64,000 nt of DNA from Bin80 sp965220365 (GCA_965220365.1 OZ244823.1:3286001-3350000), one strand, 5' to 3'; positions 46,685 to 57,966 are shown, numbered from the stretch's first letter. Numbers and translations: made by a program. The notes: generated by a model from the sequence alone, not told the origin.

Positions 46685-46755
46685 TTTTCTATAACTTTGT
46701 TGTACCTAATATACGCAATATCCTAACAAAAGTTACAGTTTCGGTTATAATTCCC

Positions 46756-46959
46756 TTTCCAAAGGCCCTGACCAGAGCCTCTACTGGTATGATTACTTCC
46801 AGCAATCATCTAAATACGAGTTCGCTGAATTCGACCCCCAAAGACCCGGAAGCAGGTCGTTAAGGATTTCTTCCTTGATTGTGGACATGCCTTTCATTTG
46901 AAGATTTGACTATTGGGCACGGGACGGTTCCTGGTTTGATTTCCAGGGCCGCTCTCCAT
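46756..46959. other. spacer between two mobile elements
   Basis: Starts with the right copy of the TTTCCAAA duplication. A leftward frame across the old insertion point (after removing the IS1595 element) reads LLEVIIPVEALVRAFGKPDEW, suggesting that a gene was interrupted there; it is not otherwise recognised. Confidence 0.35.
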
Positions 46960-47063
46960 CTATCCCAAGTTTAACATAAAATACTGATTCCAGCGTTGAG
47001 CGGGGGCTTTCGGCCCGATTCAGGCCGATTAGGGCACTACCGATTGGCATGGATTGGGTCTGT

Positions 47064-48878
47064 TCAGATCGTGGTGATTTCCGTTTCAAGTGGACGCGGC
47101 TCGATCTTCAGCGCCTCGTAAATTTCGCGTTGATCTGCATCGGGATCCGAGGTGAGGCGCGTGTGCACGGCTACGTGATCGTTTCGTGTTTGATGGATGG
47201 TAGCCCGTCGTTGGGACGAGAGCACATTGCGAATGGTGGTCCAACTCCAGGAGATTCCCTGTTGCCGCAGGTAGGTTCGCACCACCTGTACGACCTGATA
47301 CGCAAGCACAGTGATGAACAGATGCCCTTGGGTGCGTTGATCGGTTTGGTGAAAGATAGGCCGCAATCCCAACTCACTCTTGAGCGAGCGGAACACGGCC
47401 TCCAGATCCGTCAGCATGATATAGGTCTGCCACAGCTGAGCGGTGGAAAACTCCATGACATTGGTCCTCAAGCTGTAGGTGCCGGGATCGGTCCACATCG
47501 AATTCGCTTTCGGCCGCGCACGCCACTTCACCTGCACCGCCTTCTCTTGCTTCTCATCGGCAATCACCTCAATGTCGTAGTGCTGTCCAATCCCACCACT
47601 GCTTTTCTTGAATCGTCCAATCCGCTCCCAAATCCGCGAAAGCTTCTTCGTCGTCTTCGGTCGGGATAACCCCTGGTCCAACTGCGTGAGCTGTGCTTCA
47701 AACTTCGCACGACGACGTGCCACCATGGCTTGCTCCTTCTTGATCCGTTGGCTCGAACGACAATAGACCCGGACCTCTTCCGAGTCCCGGACCTCATACA
47801 GTTCTACGCCGTTATCCAACTCGGTCACCTCTTGATCTGCTGGATCAAAGACCCGGGCCCGCTCCCGACTCATCACCAGATATCGGTACTTGGCCTGGCG
47901 AAGCCATTGCACGTTTTCCGCGGTTGCAATCCCCCGATCCATAATCACAATGGCCTCGTTCGGGGCATCCGCTTCCTGGAGCATCGTTTGGAGGGTCTCC
48001 GGCTCTGCCGTATTGCCGGCATAGATCTTTGAGCGCCGCACAAATCCACTCCCATCCAGAACCAGAGCCAAGGTGATCAGAGGACGATCATTCCGCTTCT
48101 CCTTGGACCGCCCACGCTTGGCCAACGATTGGGCAGATCCCGATCCCGCCAGATAGGTATTGGTCAGATCCAACAGCGTCACCGTACATCCCAATCCAAA
48201 CAGGGACATGGCTTCGGTGAATACCTGCGATTCAATCGCATCGCGGTGCTTCACCAGTTGATCGGAGGCCCGGTAGAGATGCATCAAACTCATGCGCTGG
48301 AACGATCCTCCCAGGAATTCCCCAAGACCGCTCTCGTTACAGAGCCACGCATAGGTTGCGCGCTCGGAAGCAGGCTTGGCCAAGCGTCCGACAATCGCCC
48401 CCAATGCCGCATGCTGGGTCTTGGGCGTCATCCCAAGGCCCCGCAACAGCTTCGGGATTCCCAGCTGGTTCAGGGCCCACAAGGACACATGTTCCACCCC
48501 CACACTCCGCACCATGCTCATACGGGTAGAGGCGACATCCACCGTGTGCCATCTCGGATCCAGTGGCTCGCCCTGGGCCAGCTTTGCCTGTCGCAGCCGC
48601 TCGGCCTGCTTGGCGAACAACTGCCCAACGATGGCCTCGGCCTGATCCTCCAACGGTTTGGGCAAGGGCGGCAGGAGCGAGACCTGCCCCTGGAGAAGTT
48701 CGTCAATCCGGCGGCAGAGCAGAGGCCAGTCGGATTCCTTGACCGGAAATTGACTTCCCAGATGCAGGAGCGTCTCCTGCTTCACCTTGGCGCCGTAGCG
48801 GACATTGTGAACGAGCCGGAACGCATGATAGGTGGTTCCGTCCTTCATGGTCCGGGTCATGGTTTTTCGGATAAACAT
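47064..48878 (-). CDS. IS1634-family transposase
   Basis: 604 residues, intact. The DDE set lies in LLDLTNTYLAG (first Asp), IVIMDRGIAT (second Asp) and YIMLTDLEAVFRSLKSELGL (Glu), with the long beta-rich insertion between the last two that is usual for IS4-type IS1634 enzymes, and QTDQRTQGHLFITVLAY after the Glu. Probably functional. A rho-independent terminator lies just upstream of it. Confidence 0.92.
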   Translation of the reverse strand: MFIRKTMTRTMKDGTTYHAFRLVHNVRYGAKVKQETLLHLGSQFPVKESDWPLLCRRIDELLQGQVSLLPPLPKPLEDQAEAIVGQLFAKQAERLRQAKLAQGEPLDPRWHTVDVASTRMSMVRSVGVEHVSLWALNQLGIPKLLRGLGMTPKTQHAALGAIVGRLAKPASERATYAWLCNESGLGEFLGGSFQRMSLMHLYRASDQLVKHRDAIESQVFTEAMSLFGLGCTVTLLDLTNTYLAGSGSAQSLAKRGRSKEKRNDRPLITLALVLDGSGFVRRSKIYAGNTAEPETLQTMLQEADAPNEAIVIMDRGIATAENVQWLRQAKYRYLVMSRERARVFDPADQEVTELDNGVELYEVRDSEEVRVYCRSSQRIKKEQAMVARRRAKFEAQLTQLDQGLSRPKTTKKLSRIWERIGRFKKSSGGIGQHYDIEVIADEKQEKAVQVKWRARPKANSMWTDPGTYSLRTNVMEFSTAQLWQTYIMLTDLEAVFRSLKSELGLRPIFHQTDQRTQGHLFITVLAYQVVQVVRTYLRQQGISWSWTTIRNVLSSQRRATIHQTRNDHVAVHTRLTSDPDADQREIYEALKIEPRPLETEITTI

Positions 48879-49021
48879 GATGGCAGGAAACGAAGGGGGC
48901 CGGCGAAGGTTCCCACAGAAAACGCATTATGGCACTACAATCGTCCGAATCCACGAACGACGCAAAAGGAAATGGGCCAATGCAGGCTGGAATCAAAGGT
49001 TCGGGGCCAAGGTCAGGCGAA

Positions 49022-49054
49022 AAAAAAACTAAAAAAGGCCCCAAAATGGGGCCT
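49022..49054 (-). terminator. rho-independent terminator at the right inner end of the IS1634 element
   Basis: A 7-bp GC-rich stem (AGGCCCC/GGGGCCT at 49036-49054) followed, read leftward, by two runs of T (TTTTTAGTTTTTTTT). It would block read-through from outside into the transposase gene. Confidence 0.8.
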
Positions 49055-49138
49055 CGTGTAGAGTCAGGGGGCGGCGCGGTACTCTTAGGATCCGGTGGCT
49101 CATCCGTCACTTTCGTTCCGGGCCTCAGTCCGGCTTCC

Positions 49139-50608
<1,470 letters not shown>

Positions 50609-51129
50609 TACCCTGCGTCTTCAGTAATACGGGCCCATCCGCCACCCTACCGGCCCGGCCTGTCCCTCGCAGGATGCCAGTTTGCCTCGTGCAAAGGCAC
50701 CGATAGGGCTTCCCGTGTTGCCACGCTTTCCATCTTCCAGACGTGCCAGCGTCAATACCCCGGCGAGACATGTCGGTGCATACATCGTTCGCTTCCCGAT
50801 CACATGGCAGACTTCCCCATATTAACGGAAGGTCGTCTCTCGCATTACCCGTTTCGAGGCCTGCTCGACGTTCACGCGTGTTCTGGCCCGCCTGCTCGCT
50901 AAGCCACCTTAAATGTGGCCCGTTTACTCCGAAGTGCTTCATGCTATGTCGTTACCTCCATAACACGCTACGAATGCTACCATTTGGAACGATAGTTAAT
51001 GGGCGGGTTTCGCACCCGCTAGGAAAACGCGCCTTTCCACGGCGCACGTTAAACTTGGGCTAGTCAGGTACCTCACTCAGTTGAGTGTGTTATGTTTGAT
51101 TTGTACTGAATCTATTCGCGAGTGAAACT

Positions 51130-51498
51130 ATGGAACCACTTGAAATTATTCTGGCCCTTGGCACCTCCATTTTCGTCATCGTTGGAACCGTACTTGGTGT
51201 CGTTATACCGTTTTTTCGACAAATTTCCCAAACCATAGAAAAGAGTGAAGTCAGGCAAACACGGGCGCTAAAGGAGACCGAAGCTGGACAAATACAAGCT
51301 CTGAAACAAACCGAGTCTAGACTTACAGCTTCCATAGAAAAAAATGAGTCTGAAATAAAGGCGCTTGATAGTAAGCTTATGCAGATAGATCGCAGGGTAT
51401 ATACACTGAATGGGCTAGTTCAGAGGCTTGTAGGTCATACATTCGGGATGGAAGAAGAGGTCGAGCGAGAAGAGGGTCACGCCCCTGTCCCATCTTAA
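51130..51498 (+). CDS. membrane-anchored coiled-coil protein, paralogue of the one at 37273
   Basis: 122 residues: an N-terminal transmembrane helix (IILALGTSIFVIVGTVLGVV, about 5-27), then a coiled coil with repeated KETEAGQIQALKQTESRL units, and the end TLNGLVQRLVGHTFGMEEE. Layout and C-terminal end match the 37273-37665 protein. It lies directly beside the end of the IS1634 element. Function is unknown. Confidence 0.6.
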   Translation: MEPLEIILALGTSIFVIVGTVLGVVIPFFRQISQTIEKSEVRQTRALKETEAGQIQALKQTESRLTASIEKNESEIKALDSKLMQIDRRVYTLNGLVQRLVGHTFGMEEEVEREEGHAPVPS

Positions 51499-51737
51499 TT
51501 GGACCAGTAACAAAGACGGTCCTAGGTAGGTAGCATCTAAAGCTGGTAAACGGTTTAGTTCATTCTTCCCTGGGGTCCAAGGATTCCAGGGAAATATCCA
51601 GAGCACTTATCATTGTATCCTCACAAGAAGTAGCTCAATTCTTGATGTCGTTATAAGTCAGAGGGATACACTCTGAGACTGAACTAAGATCCTGCTCGCA
51701 CAAAATTCAGCAAAACCCATTATTGAGATATCGGCCC
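51499..51737. other. convergent intergenic region
   Basis: About 240 bp with no frame of note; no strong terminator hairpin was seen. Confidence 0.4.
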
Positions 51738-53741
51738 TTATACAGATTTTGTAATGCGCGCGATGACCGCTCTGGTATCCTGAGTCGGAGGCTCACAAGT
51801 GGCTCCATGGCACACATGGATCGCAAACTTGCTTACACTTCCAAAATTTGGACGCGAAAGGACGACTGTATTAGGAGCATATACTCTTCTAAGATCTGCT
51901 AATGCTGCCTGAGTTTCAGGTTGGTCACCGAGGCCTGAAACAATGATTTCAGTGCTCGCTCCCATTCCATAATCAAGTGCTGCCAGCGTTGCACTAAATC
52001 CGTCAGGATACTTCGAAAGCCCACCTGAACACACCTCAATGGCTTGATGTCCAGCAGTTTCCAGATCAGGATCACCTGTGATGCGAGCCAGACGGAATAG
52101 ATTCATAATCATCACTGCGTTGCCGGAGGGAATTGCGCTATCAAACGGCTGTCTGGGCCGTAGTAGAAGTGGTTCACCATCGCGCTTGACCATAAAAAAA
52201 TCCCCCTTCTCAGATCTAAAATCATCCAAGACCGTTTGGGTAAGCGCCCGCGCAAGCGTGCAATAATCTTCCTGATCTGTCGCTTCATAAAGTGCCAGCA
52301 GTCCCATGATCATGTAGGCATAGTCGTCCAAGAGTCCTTCAATCATTGCCTCCCCCTGCCGCCATCGGTGGAGCAGCCTGCCCGGCTCCGGCATCATATT
52401 CTTTTCAACGAAGCGGGCACATTTTTCTGCTTGATGGATGAACTCGCTCCCCCCCAACACCATACCGGACCGGGCAAGTGCTGTAATCATGAGTCCATTC
52501 CAATCCGTCAGCACTTTATCATCCAAAAGAGGACGGACCCGCTTCGACCGATGCCAAAGTAACCGATTACAGGCATCATCTAAGGTCGCGCTGTCTTCGA
52601 GAGGACCTTCTGGAGAACGGTAGAAGATGTTGTTTCCCGTCCGTTGACGAGTCGCTTCGTCTAGGTAGTTGCCCCCTCTACTCAGATTAAATGTGTCCGC
52701 GATCTGATCCACTTCATCCGATTCCAGCAAACCGCGAATTTCCTCGAACTCCCAGACATAGTATTTCCCCTCAACTCCTTCGGAATCTGCATCCTCTCCA
52801 GTAAAATATGCACCGTCAGGATGCCGTAACTCACGATTCACATACTGCAGTGTGTCATAAACCGTTTGCATGTATTCAAACTCGTCAGTCACTTGATAGA
52901 CTTCCAGATAGATGAGAATCAGCAGCGCTTGGTCATAGAGCATCTTCTCGAAATGGGAAACTCGCCAGATCTCATCCGTACTGTAGCGATGAAAGCCTCC
53001 CCCCAACTGATCGTAGAGTCCTCCACGTCGCATTTTCTGGAGGGTCTGCTGAACCATTTCCAGCGCTTTCGGATTTTGAGTGCGGTGCCAATAACGAAGC
53101 AAAAAGCGTAGCCGCTCTGGAGATGGAAACTTGGGTGCACGCCCGAACCCGCCATTTACCGGGTCGTACTGCTGTTCAAAATACTGGAATGCCCTATGGA
53201 TGGTGTCCACCGATAGTTCCTCTACCGAGAGATCCAGGTCTGCGGACTGTTCCAGCGCCTGCACAAACTCATCTGCCATTCTTTCTATCTGATCGCGATT
53301 TTTTTGCCACGCTTCTGCAACCTTTGGAATGATCTGCAACATCCCCTCATGACCATAGCGTGCGGTCTTGGGAAAGTATGTCCCCACCAGAAACGGACGC
53401 ATTGTTTGGGTCATTATGACAGTCAACGGCCAACCACCACGCCCAGTAGAAATCTGACAGGCACTCATATAGATGGCATCAATATCGGGGCGTTCCTCAC
53501 GATCAACCTTGATATTGATAAATGCCTCGTTGAGCAGGCGGGCCACCTCCGCATCCTCAAACGATTCTCTCTCCATTACATGGCACCAGTGACAGGTTGC
53601 ATATCCGATGGAGAGAAATATCGGCCGATTAGTCTCGCGAGCAGCTGCAAAAGCTTCCTCCCCCCAAGGCCACCAATCCACAGGATTATCCTTGTGCTGA
53701 AGTAAATAAGGGCTTTTCTCTAAGGCGAGACGATTACTCAT
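51738..53741 (-). CDS. DUF255 thioredoxin-fold protein (YyaL/SPATA20-like)
   Basis: About 667 residues from the ATG at 53741 (MSNRLALEKSPYLLQHKDNP), the standard family start; its first bases overlap the end of the glycerate kinase gene by 8 bp. Seen: NPVDWWPWG, then the thioredoxin-type CHWCHVMERESF motif (Cys-His-Trp-Cys) near residue 55, IKVDREERPD, and a C-terminal alpha/alpha-barrel of six-hairpin type (GGFHRYSTDEIWRVSHFEKM, LTDWNGLMI). The family is conserved from bacteria to man; its reaction is unproven, with a redox or sugar-epimerase-like role suggested. It is translationally coupled to the kinase. Confidence 0.9.
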   Translation of the reverse strand: MSNRLALEKSPYLLQHKDNPVDWWPWGEEAFAAARETNRPIFLSIGYATCHWCHVMERESFEDAEVARLLNEAFINIKVDREERPDIDAIYMSACQISTGRGGWPLTVIMTQTMRPFLVGTYFPKTARYGHEGMLQIIPKVAEAWQKNRDQIERMADEFVQALEQSADLDLSVEELSVDTIHRAFQYFEQQYDPVNGGFGRAPKFPSPERLRFLLRYWHRTQNPKALEMVQQTLQKMRRGGLYDQLGGGFHRYSTDEIWRVSHFEKMLYDQALLILIYLEVYQVTDEFEYMQTVYDTLQYVNRELRHPDGAYFTGEDADSEGVEGKYYVWEFEEIRGLLESDEVDQIADTFNLSRGGNYLDEATRQRTGNNIFYRSPEGPLEDSATLDDACNRLLWHRSKRVRPLLDDKVLTDWNGLMITALARSGMVLGGSEFIHQAEKCARFVEKNMMPEPGRLLHRWRQGEAMIEGLLDDYAYMIMGLLALYEATDQEDYCTLARALTQTVLDDFRSEKGDFFMVKRDGEPLLLRPRQPFDSAIPSGNAVMIMNLFRLARITGDPDLETAGHQAIEVCSGGLSKYPDGFSATLAALDYGMGASTEIIVSGLGDQPETQAALADLRRVYAPNTVVLSRPNFGSVSKFAIHVCHGATCEPPTQDTRAVIARITKSV

Positions 53742-55056
53742 GGGCTCGAATTCCAATTCCTATGTCCATTACATTCGTATGAGTTGGACCGGTAATCAGA
53801 AGTTGATCCACCGCCTTCAGGCAATGATAGGTATCATTTTCTTCTAATGCAGCATAGGGATCGACACCCATGGATCGTGCTTTGGCAACCGTGTCGGGAG
53901 TAACCCATCCACCCGCAGCATCCGTTGGCCCATCAATCCCATCGGTGCCACCGGAGAGTAACACTGCATCCATGGATTTATTCTTGAATTCACACGCTGC
54001 AGCAAGTACCAATTCCTGATTGCGTCCACCCTTGCCGGCCCCCTGCACCGTGACGGTGGTTTCACCTCCCCAGAGGATGCACTCCCCAGGACCTAAATTC
54101 AAAGTCTCCCGGGCCATGATTACCCCAATATCCCGTGCTTCACCATAGACACGGTGGTTTATGCCCACAACACGATAGCCCATTTGCTCTGCTGCAGACT
54201 CTGCTGCTTTTAGAGCATGATCATTGGAAGCGAGCAATCGGAAATCCGACCTCTCCAACAGCTCCAAACCTGGCTTGGGAGTATCTGATTGAACTCCTTC
54301 AAGTCCAGACTCCAGATGCTCCCATACTGCAGGAGGGATCTGTGGATCAAAATCCAGGATTACATCTGCCGCATCCGCCCAAGTCGTCGGATCCGCAACG
54401 GTCGGACCACTTCCAATGACAGACTCATCATCCCCGATGACATCAGACACGGCTAACGTAATGGTGTGTGCTGGCCACGCTGCCTTTCCAAGTTGACCTC
54501 CCTTGATCGCCGATAGATGCTTGCGGGCGGCATTGATCCGATAAATATTTGCGCCGCTGTGCAATAACATCTGGTTGATGGTGCGTAGATCCTGCAGTGT
54601 GAGACCCGAGGATGGGAGACTCCATAATGCTGAAGCTCCACCACTAAGAAGAACGATGAGCGTATCTCCCACGCCACAGGCCCGTGCAGTTCGGAGTGCA
54701 TCTATTGCAGCCTGTTGACTCCCCTCATCCGGGATTGGGTGCCCCCCTTCTGTCACTCTGATGGTCTTGGGAGGAGACTGGTTTTGGGGAAACGAGTTGA
54801 TATAGCCGTGAGGCACAACCACTTGACCTTCAAATGAACATTCGGGGAATTGCTGCTCCAGAGCTGCCGCCATTGCCATAGCAGCTTTGCCTGCTCCCAC
54901 GACACGATACGACCCGGAAATCAATAAATCTCCAGCCGACTCCATAAATTGGGGCGCTCTCACACTCCTCACTGCCGCGCAAAAGATTCTCTTCGCTGTT
55001 TCGATTAGTTCGGAATTGCTATTTTTAAGCCCACTCAATCCTATGCTTTCATGCAT
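53734..55056 (-). CDS. glycerate 2-kinase (MOFRL/DUF4147 family)
   Basis: 440 residues. It phosphorylates D-glycerate to 2-phosphoglycerate, feeding glyoxylate, serine or sugar-acid breakdown into glycolysis. Seen: VVGAGKAAMAMA near residue 52, VTEGGHPIPDEGS, LLSGGASALWSLP at about 145-157, SDVIGDDESVIGSGPT in the N-terminal DUF4147 domain, and LSGGTDGIDGPTDAAGG in the C-terminal MOFRL domain. The start codon overlaps that of the divergent NIPSNAP gene (ATGCAT at 55051-55056). The gene after it in the operon is the DUF255 protein. Confidence 0.92.
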   Translation of the reverse strand: MHESIGLSGLKNSNSELIETAKRIFCAAVRSVRAPQFMESAGDLLISGSYRVVGAGKAAMAMAAALEQQFPECSFEGQVVVPHGYINSFPQNQSPPKTIRVTEGGHPIPDEGSQQAAIDALRTARACGVGDTLIVLLSGGASALWSLPSSGLTLQDLRTINQMLLHSGANIYRINAARKHLSAIKGGQLGKAAWPAHTITLAVSDVIGDDESVIGSGPTVADPTTWADAADVILDFDPQIPPAVWEHLESGLEGVQSDTPKPGLELLERSDFRLLASNDHALKAAESAAEQMGYRVVGINHRVYGEARDIGVIMARETLNLGPGECILWGGETTVTVQGAGKGGRNQELVLAAACEFKNKSMDAVLLSGGTDGIDGPTDAAGGWVTPDTVAKARSMGVDPYAALEENDTYHCLKAVDQLLITGPTHTNVMDIGIGIRAHE

Positions 55057-55821
55057 CGTCGTTCATTTATGTCTTCTGTCCCCTTCGCTGCTGCCACTCC
55101 CTTTATGTCTACCCACACGGATATCCGGCAGCGGCAGTACTTCGAGGTGATCACGTATCATACGAATATAGGCCCTCGAAAGTCGCGTGTCGCTGATTTT
55201 TATCGGGATGTAGCATTGCCCGCTTATGGTCGGCTAGGAATTGGGCCTATTGGAGTCTTTTCTCCTTTGTATGGTCCCAATGATCCCTCACTCTATATTC
55301 TGGTCCCTCACCAAAATGTAGAGACTGCACTGCGAGGAAGTACGTTGCTCTTGGATGATGAGGAATTTCGGCGTTCTGGAGCCTCTTTCCTGAATTCCTC
55401 ATTGGATGATCCATCTTATGTGCGCCAGGAACGTCAATTCATGCACGCTTTTATAGATATGCCGCAAGTCGCAGTGCCCGTGAAAGGACCAGACCGGATT
55501 TTCGAGTTACGCATTTATGAGAGTCACAGCGTGATTGCAGGGCAGAAGAAAATTGACATGTTCAATGAGGGTGGCGAGATTGCTATCTTCCATAAGACAG
55601 GGTTGACTCCGGTATTTTTTGGTGAAACGATTTTTGGACCGCGAATGCCCAATCTCACCTACATGTTGGGATTTGAAAGCATGTCCGAGCGGGATGCGGC
55701 GTGGGAACGGTTTATCGTTGATGCAGAATGGATTGCACTGCGGGATGACCCGACTTATGCAGACACGGTTTCCAATATTACCGACTTTATTCTCCGCCCT
55801 CTTCCATTTTCGCAGATCTAA
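55051..55821 (+). CDS. NIPSNAP-family protein with Tat-type signal
   Basis: 256 residues. MHRRSFMSSVPFAAATPF is a Tat-like leader with twin Arg, which supports the ATG at 55051. Two NIPSNAP (ferredoxin-like dimeric barrel) domains follow: YFEVITYHTNIGPRKSRVAD and FELRIYESHSVIAGQKKID. Such periplasmic proteins are common in Bacteroidota but have no defined reaction. It is the first of a tight rightward run (4 bp to the amidohydrolase). Confidence 0.85.
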   Translation: MHRRSFMSSVPFAAATPFMSTHTDIRQRQYFEVITYHTNIGPRKSRVADFYRDVALPAYGRLGIGPIGVFSPLYGPNDPSLYILVPHQNVETALRGSTLLLDDEEFRRSGASFLNSSLDDPSYVRQERQFMHAFIDMPQVAVPVKGPDRIFELRIYESHSVIAGQKKIDMFNEGGEIAIFHKTGLTPVFFGETIFGPRMPNLTYMLGFESMSERDAAWERFIVDAEWIALRDDPTYADTVSNITDFILRPLPFSQI

Positions 55822-55825
55822 GCAC

Positions 55826-57400
55826 ATGCGTTATTCACCAATTCTCTATGCGTTCCTGTTCGTATTCATCTGTACCCCCCTGCTCGCCTCTGCGCAGGTA
55901 GCGCCCGCGCCTGATCGCACAGAAGGGGAAGGCCCCTTTGAACGTCTGATTATTCGAGGTGCCACTGTGATTGATGGGACTGGTGCACCGCCCCGCAGCC
56001 CCATGGATATTGTGATTGAAGGAAATCGGATTGTGAGCGTCCGCAGTGTGGGGGCTCCGGGTGTCGCCATTAACGAGGAGAGACGCCCGGATGAAGCCAC
56101 CCGCGAGATTGATGCGCACGGCAAATACGTGATGCCTGGAATTATAGACCTTCACGCCCATACAGGTGGAATTCCTAAGACCCCTGAAGCAGAATACATC
56201 TACAAACTCTGGCTTGCTCATGGAATCACGACTGTGCGGGGAGTACCCTTCGGCGGATTTGACTGGTCGTTGAATGAAAGGGAGCGAAGTGCCCGCAATG
56301 AGATTACAGCTCCCCACATGGTCAGCTATCACCGGCCGGGCAGCGGCTGGGATCAGGGGCCAGTCACGACACCGGAAGCCGCACGCGCATGGGTCCGGTT
56401 TGCTGTGGAATCTGGTGTGGATGGACTGAAGCTTGGCTCCTACCCACCGGATATTATGGCTGCCTTGCTTGATGAAGCGGCTAAACATAATCTAGGGTCC
56501 ACCGCACATCTCGGACAAATGGGCATCGCTCAAATGAATGCGCTGGATGCAGCCCGGCTCGGGCTTGGTAGTATGACCCATTTCTATGGGCTCTTTGAAG
56601 CATTGTACGACCATCATGACGTCCAACCCTGGCCGATTGATATGGACTATAATGACGAACAGATGCGTTTTGCACAGGTCGCACGGCAGTGGTCACTCGT
56701 GACCCCGCAAGGTGAACTCTGGAATTCCGTGATGGACGAGTTCCTTGAACTCGACTACTATATCAACCCTACGATGACCATTTATTCTGCCGGACGCGAC
56801 GTGATGCGAGCTCGGAATACAGACTGGAATGACAAATACTTACTTGGAAGCCTTCAGGAGTTTTTTGACCCCAACCGCACCGATCACGGATCTTATTTTT
56901 TCGATTGGACGACACACGATGAGGTCGCATGGAAGAAGTTTTATCAGGTCTGGATGCAGTTCCTGAACGAATACAAGAATCGTGGGGGAAAGGTGACCGT
57001 TGGCAGTGATAGTGGATATATCTATCAACTCTACGGGTTTGGAACGATCCTCGAGCTGGAAATGCTGCAAGAGGCGGGCTTTCATCCGCTGGAAGTCATC
57101 CGTGCAGCGACCATGCACGGAGCAATGGAAATTTATAAACCTCTCCAGAAACCCATCGAATATGGAGTGGTCCGCGCCGGCACGCGGGCAGACCTTCTGA
57201 TCGTGAGTGAAAACCCACTAGCGAACCTCAAGGTTCTTTATGGAACGGGTGCCATGAAGCTCAACGACGAGACGGGCGAAGTCGAATTCGTGGGAGGAGT
57301 GGATTATACGATTAAGGATGGAATCATCTACGATGCGAAAGCGCTCTTGGAGGATGTGGCCGCCATGGTAGAGGAGCAGCGCCTCAATAAAGTGCAATAA
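55826..57400 (+). CDS. secreted amidohydrolase
   Basis: About 524 residues from the ATG at 55826 (MRYSPILYAFLFVFICTPLL), which gives a clear signal peptide; longer in-frame starts fall inside the NIPSNAP gene. Metal-dependent hydrolase of the amidohydrolase (TIM-barrel) superfamily: GATVIDGTG near the N-terminus, metal site DLHAHTGG, further His in STAHLGQMG and MTHFYG, and the Asp in VTVGSDSGYIYQ. The substrate is unknown; such enzymes cleave cyclic amides or dipeptide-like bonds. It should act in the periplasm. Confidence 0.88.
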   Translation: MRYSPILYAFLFVFICTPLLASAQVAPAPDRTEGEGPFERLIIRGATVIDGTGAPPRSPMDIVIEGNRIVSVRSVGAPGVAINEERRPDEATREIDAHGKYVMPGIIDLHAHTGGIPKTPEAEYIYKLWLAHGITTVRGVPFGGFDWSLNERERSARNEITAPHMVSYHRPGSGWDQGPVTTPEAARAWVRFAVESGVDGLKLGSYPPDIMAALLDEAAKHNLGSTAHLGQMGIAQMNALDAARLGLGSMTHFYGLFEALYDHHDVQPWPIDMDYNDEQMRFAQVARQWSLVTPQGELWNSVMDEFLELDYYINPTMTIYSAGRDVMRARNTDWNDKYLLGSLQEFFDPNRTDHGSYFFDWTTHDEVAWKKFYQVWMQFLNEYKNRGGKVTVGSDSGYIYQLYGFGTILELEMLQEAGFHPLEVIRAATMHGAMEIYKPLQKPIEYGVVRAGTRADLLIVSENPLANLKVLYGTGAMKLNDETGEVEFVGGVDYTIKDGIIYDAKALLEDVAAMVEEQRLNKVQ

Positions 57401-57450
57401 ATCAGACAAACCGTTATATTGGCTAGTTCACACAATCTCACATCAATCTC

Positions 57451-57966
57451 ATGTTACGAAACGTCACATTTTTCTTGCTTGCAGCCGCTCTAGTTCTGCC
57501 AGCGACTGCTCAAGAACACGACAACAGCGCCTATCTGGGTGCTGTTTCCATGGATTTCTCCCAAGCCTCCGACAAACTCAACAGTTTGGCTGACGCCATT
57601 CCTGAAGATCATTTTGACTGGAGTCCTGCGGAAGGCATCCGCTCTGTTGTTGAAGTACTCAATCATGTGTCCGATGCCAATTTTGGGATCGCAGCAATGC
57701 TGGGACACAAGTCGGACTACGAGGCATCTGCAACCGATACCAAGAATGGGGCTATAGCGCGATTGGCCGCTTCGCAAGCACATGTACGTGAACTCCTGGC
57801 TTCTATGGCCGAAGCCGATCTGAGTGAAACCGTTGAGATCTTCGGCATGACTATGAACCACTACGGAGTGCTGGGAATTATTTCAGGGCATACCCATGAG
57901 CATCTTGGACAAATGATTGCTTATGCCCGCTCGAACGGAATTGCACCACCCTGGAGTGGTGGATGA
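57451..57966 (+). CDS. secreted DinB-fold protein
   Basis: 171 residues with a signal peptide (cleavage near ATAQ). It is a four-helix DinB/YfiT-type metal-binding protein: VLNHVSDANFG in the middle and HTHEHLGQMIAYARSNG near the end provide the expected His set. Family members include thiol transferases; many are uncharacterised. It follows the amidohydrolase by 50 bp and overlaps the next gene slightly. Confidence 0.83.
   Translation: MLRNVTFFLLAAALVLPATAQEHDNSAYLGAVSMDFSQASDKLNSLADAIPEDHFDWSPAEGIRSVVEVLNHVSDANFGIAAMLGHKSDYEASATDTKNGAIARLAASQAHVRELLASMAEADLSETVEIFGMTMNHYGVLGIISGHTHEHLGQMIAYARSNGIAPPWSGG

Larger units (their letters stand above)
44097..46755 (-). mobile_element. IS1595-family element carrying a methyltransferase-nuclease, 2659 bp
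   Basis: Inverted repeats at about 44097-44120 and 46732-46755 (outer end GGGAATTATAACCGAAACTG), flanked by an 8-bp target duplication TTTCCAAA at 44089-44096 and 46756-46763. Genes, all leftward: transposase, a DNA methyltransferase fused to an Mrr-like nuclease domain, and a 61-residue protein. Start and stop codons are interlocked (TAATG between the first two, ATGA between the second and third), which shows that the passengers are expressed with the transposase. The end motif GGGAATTATA is shared with the element at 29744-32204. Confidence 0.93.

Noticed and set aside
47049..49061. Long rightward frames opposite the IS1634 transposase
   Set aside because: Antisense shadows of an intact transposase; composition is typical of reverse-strand frames.
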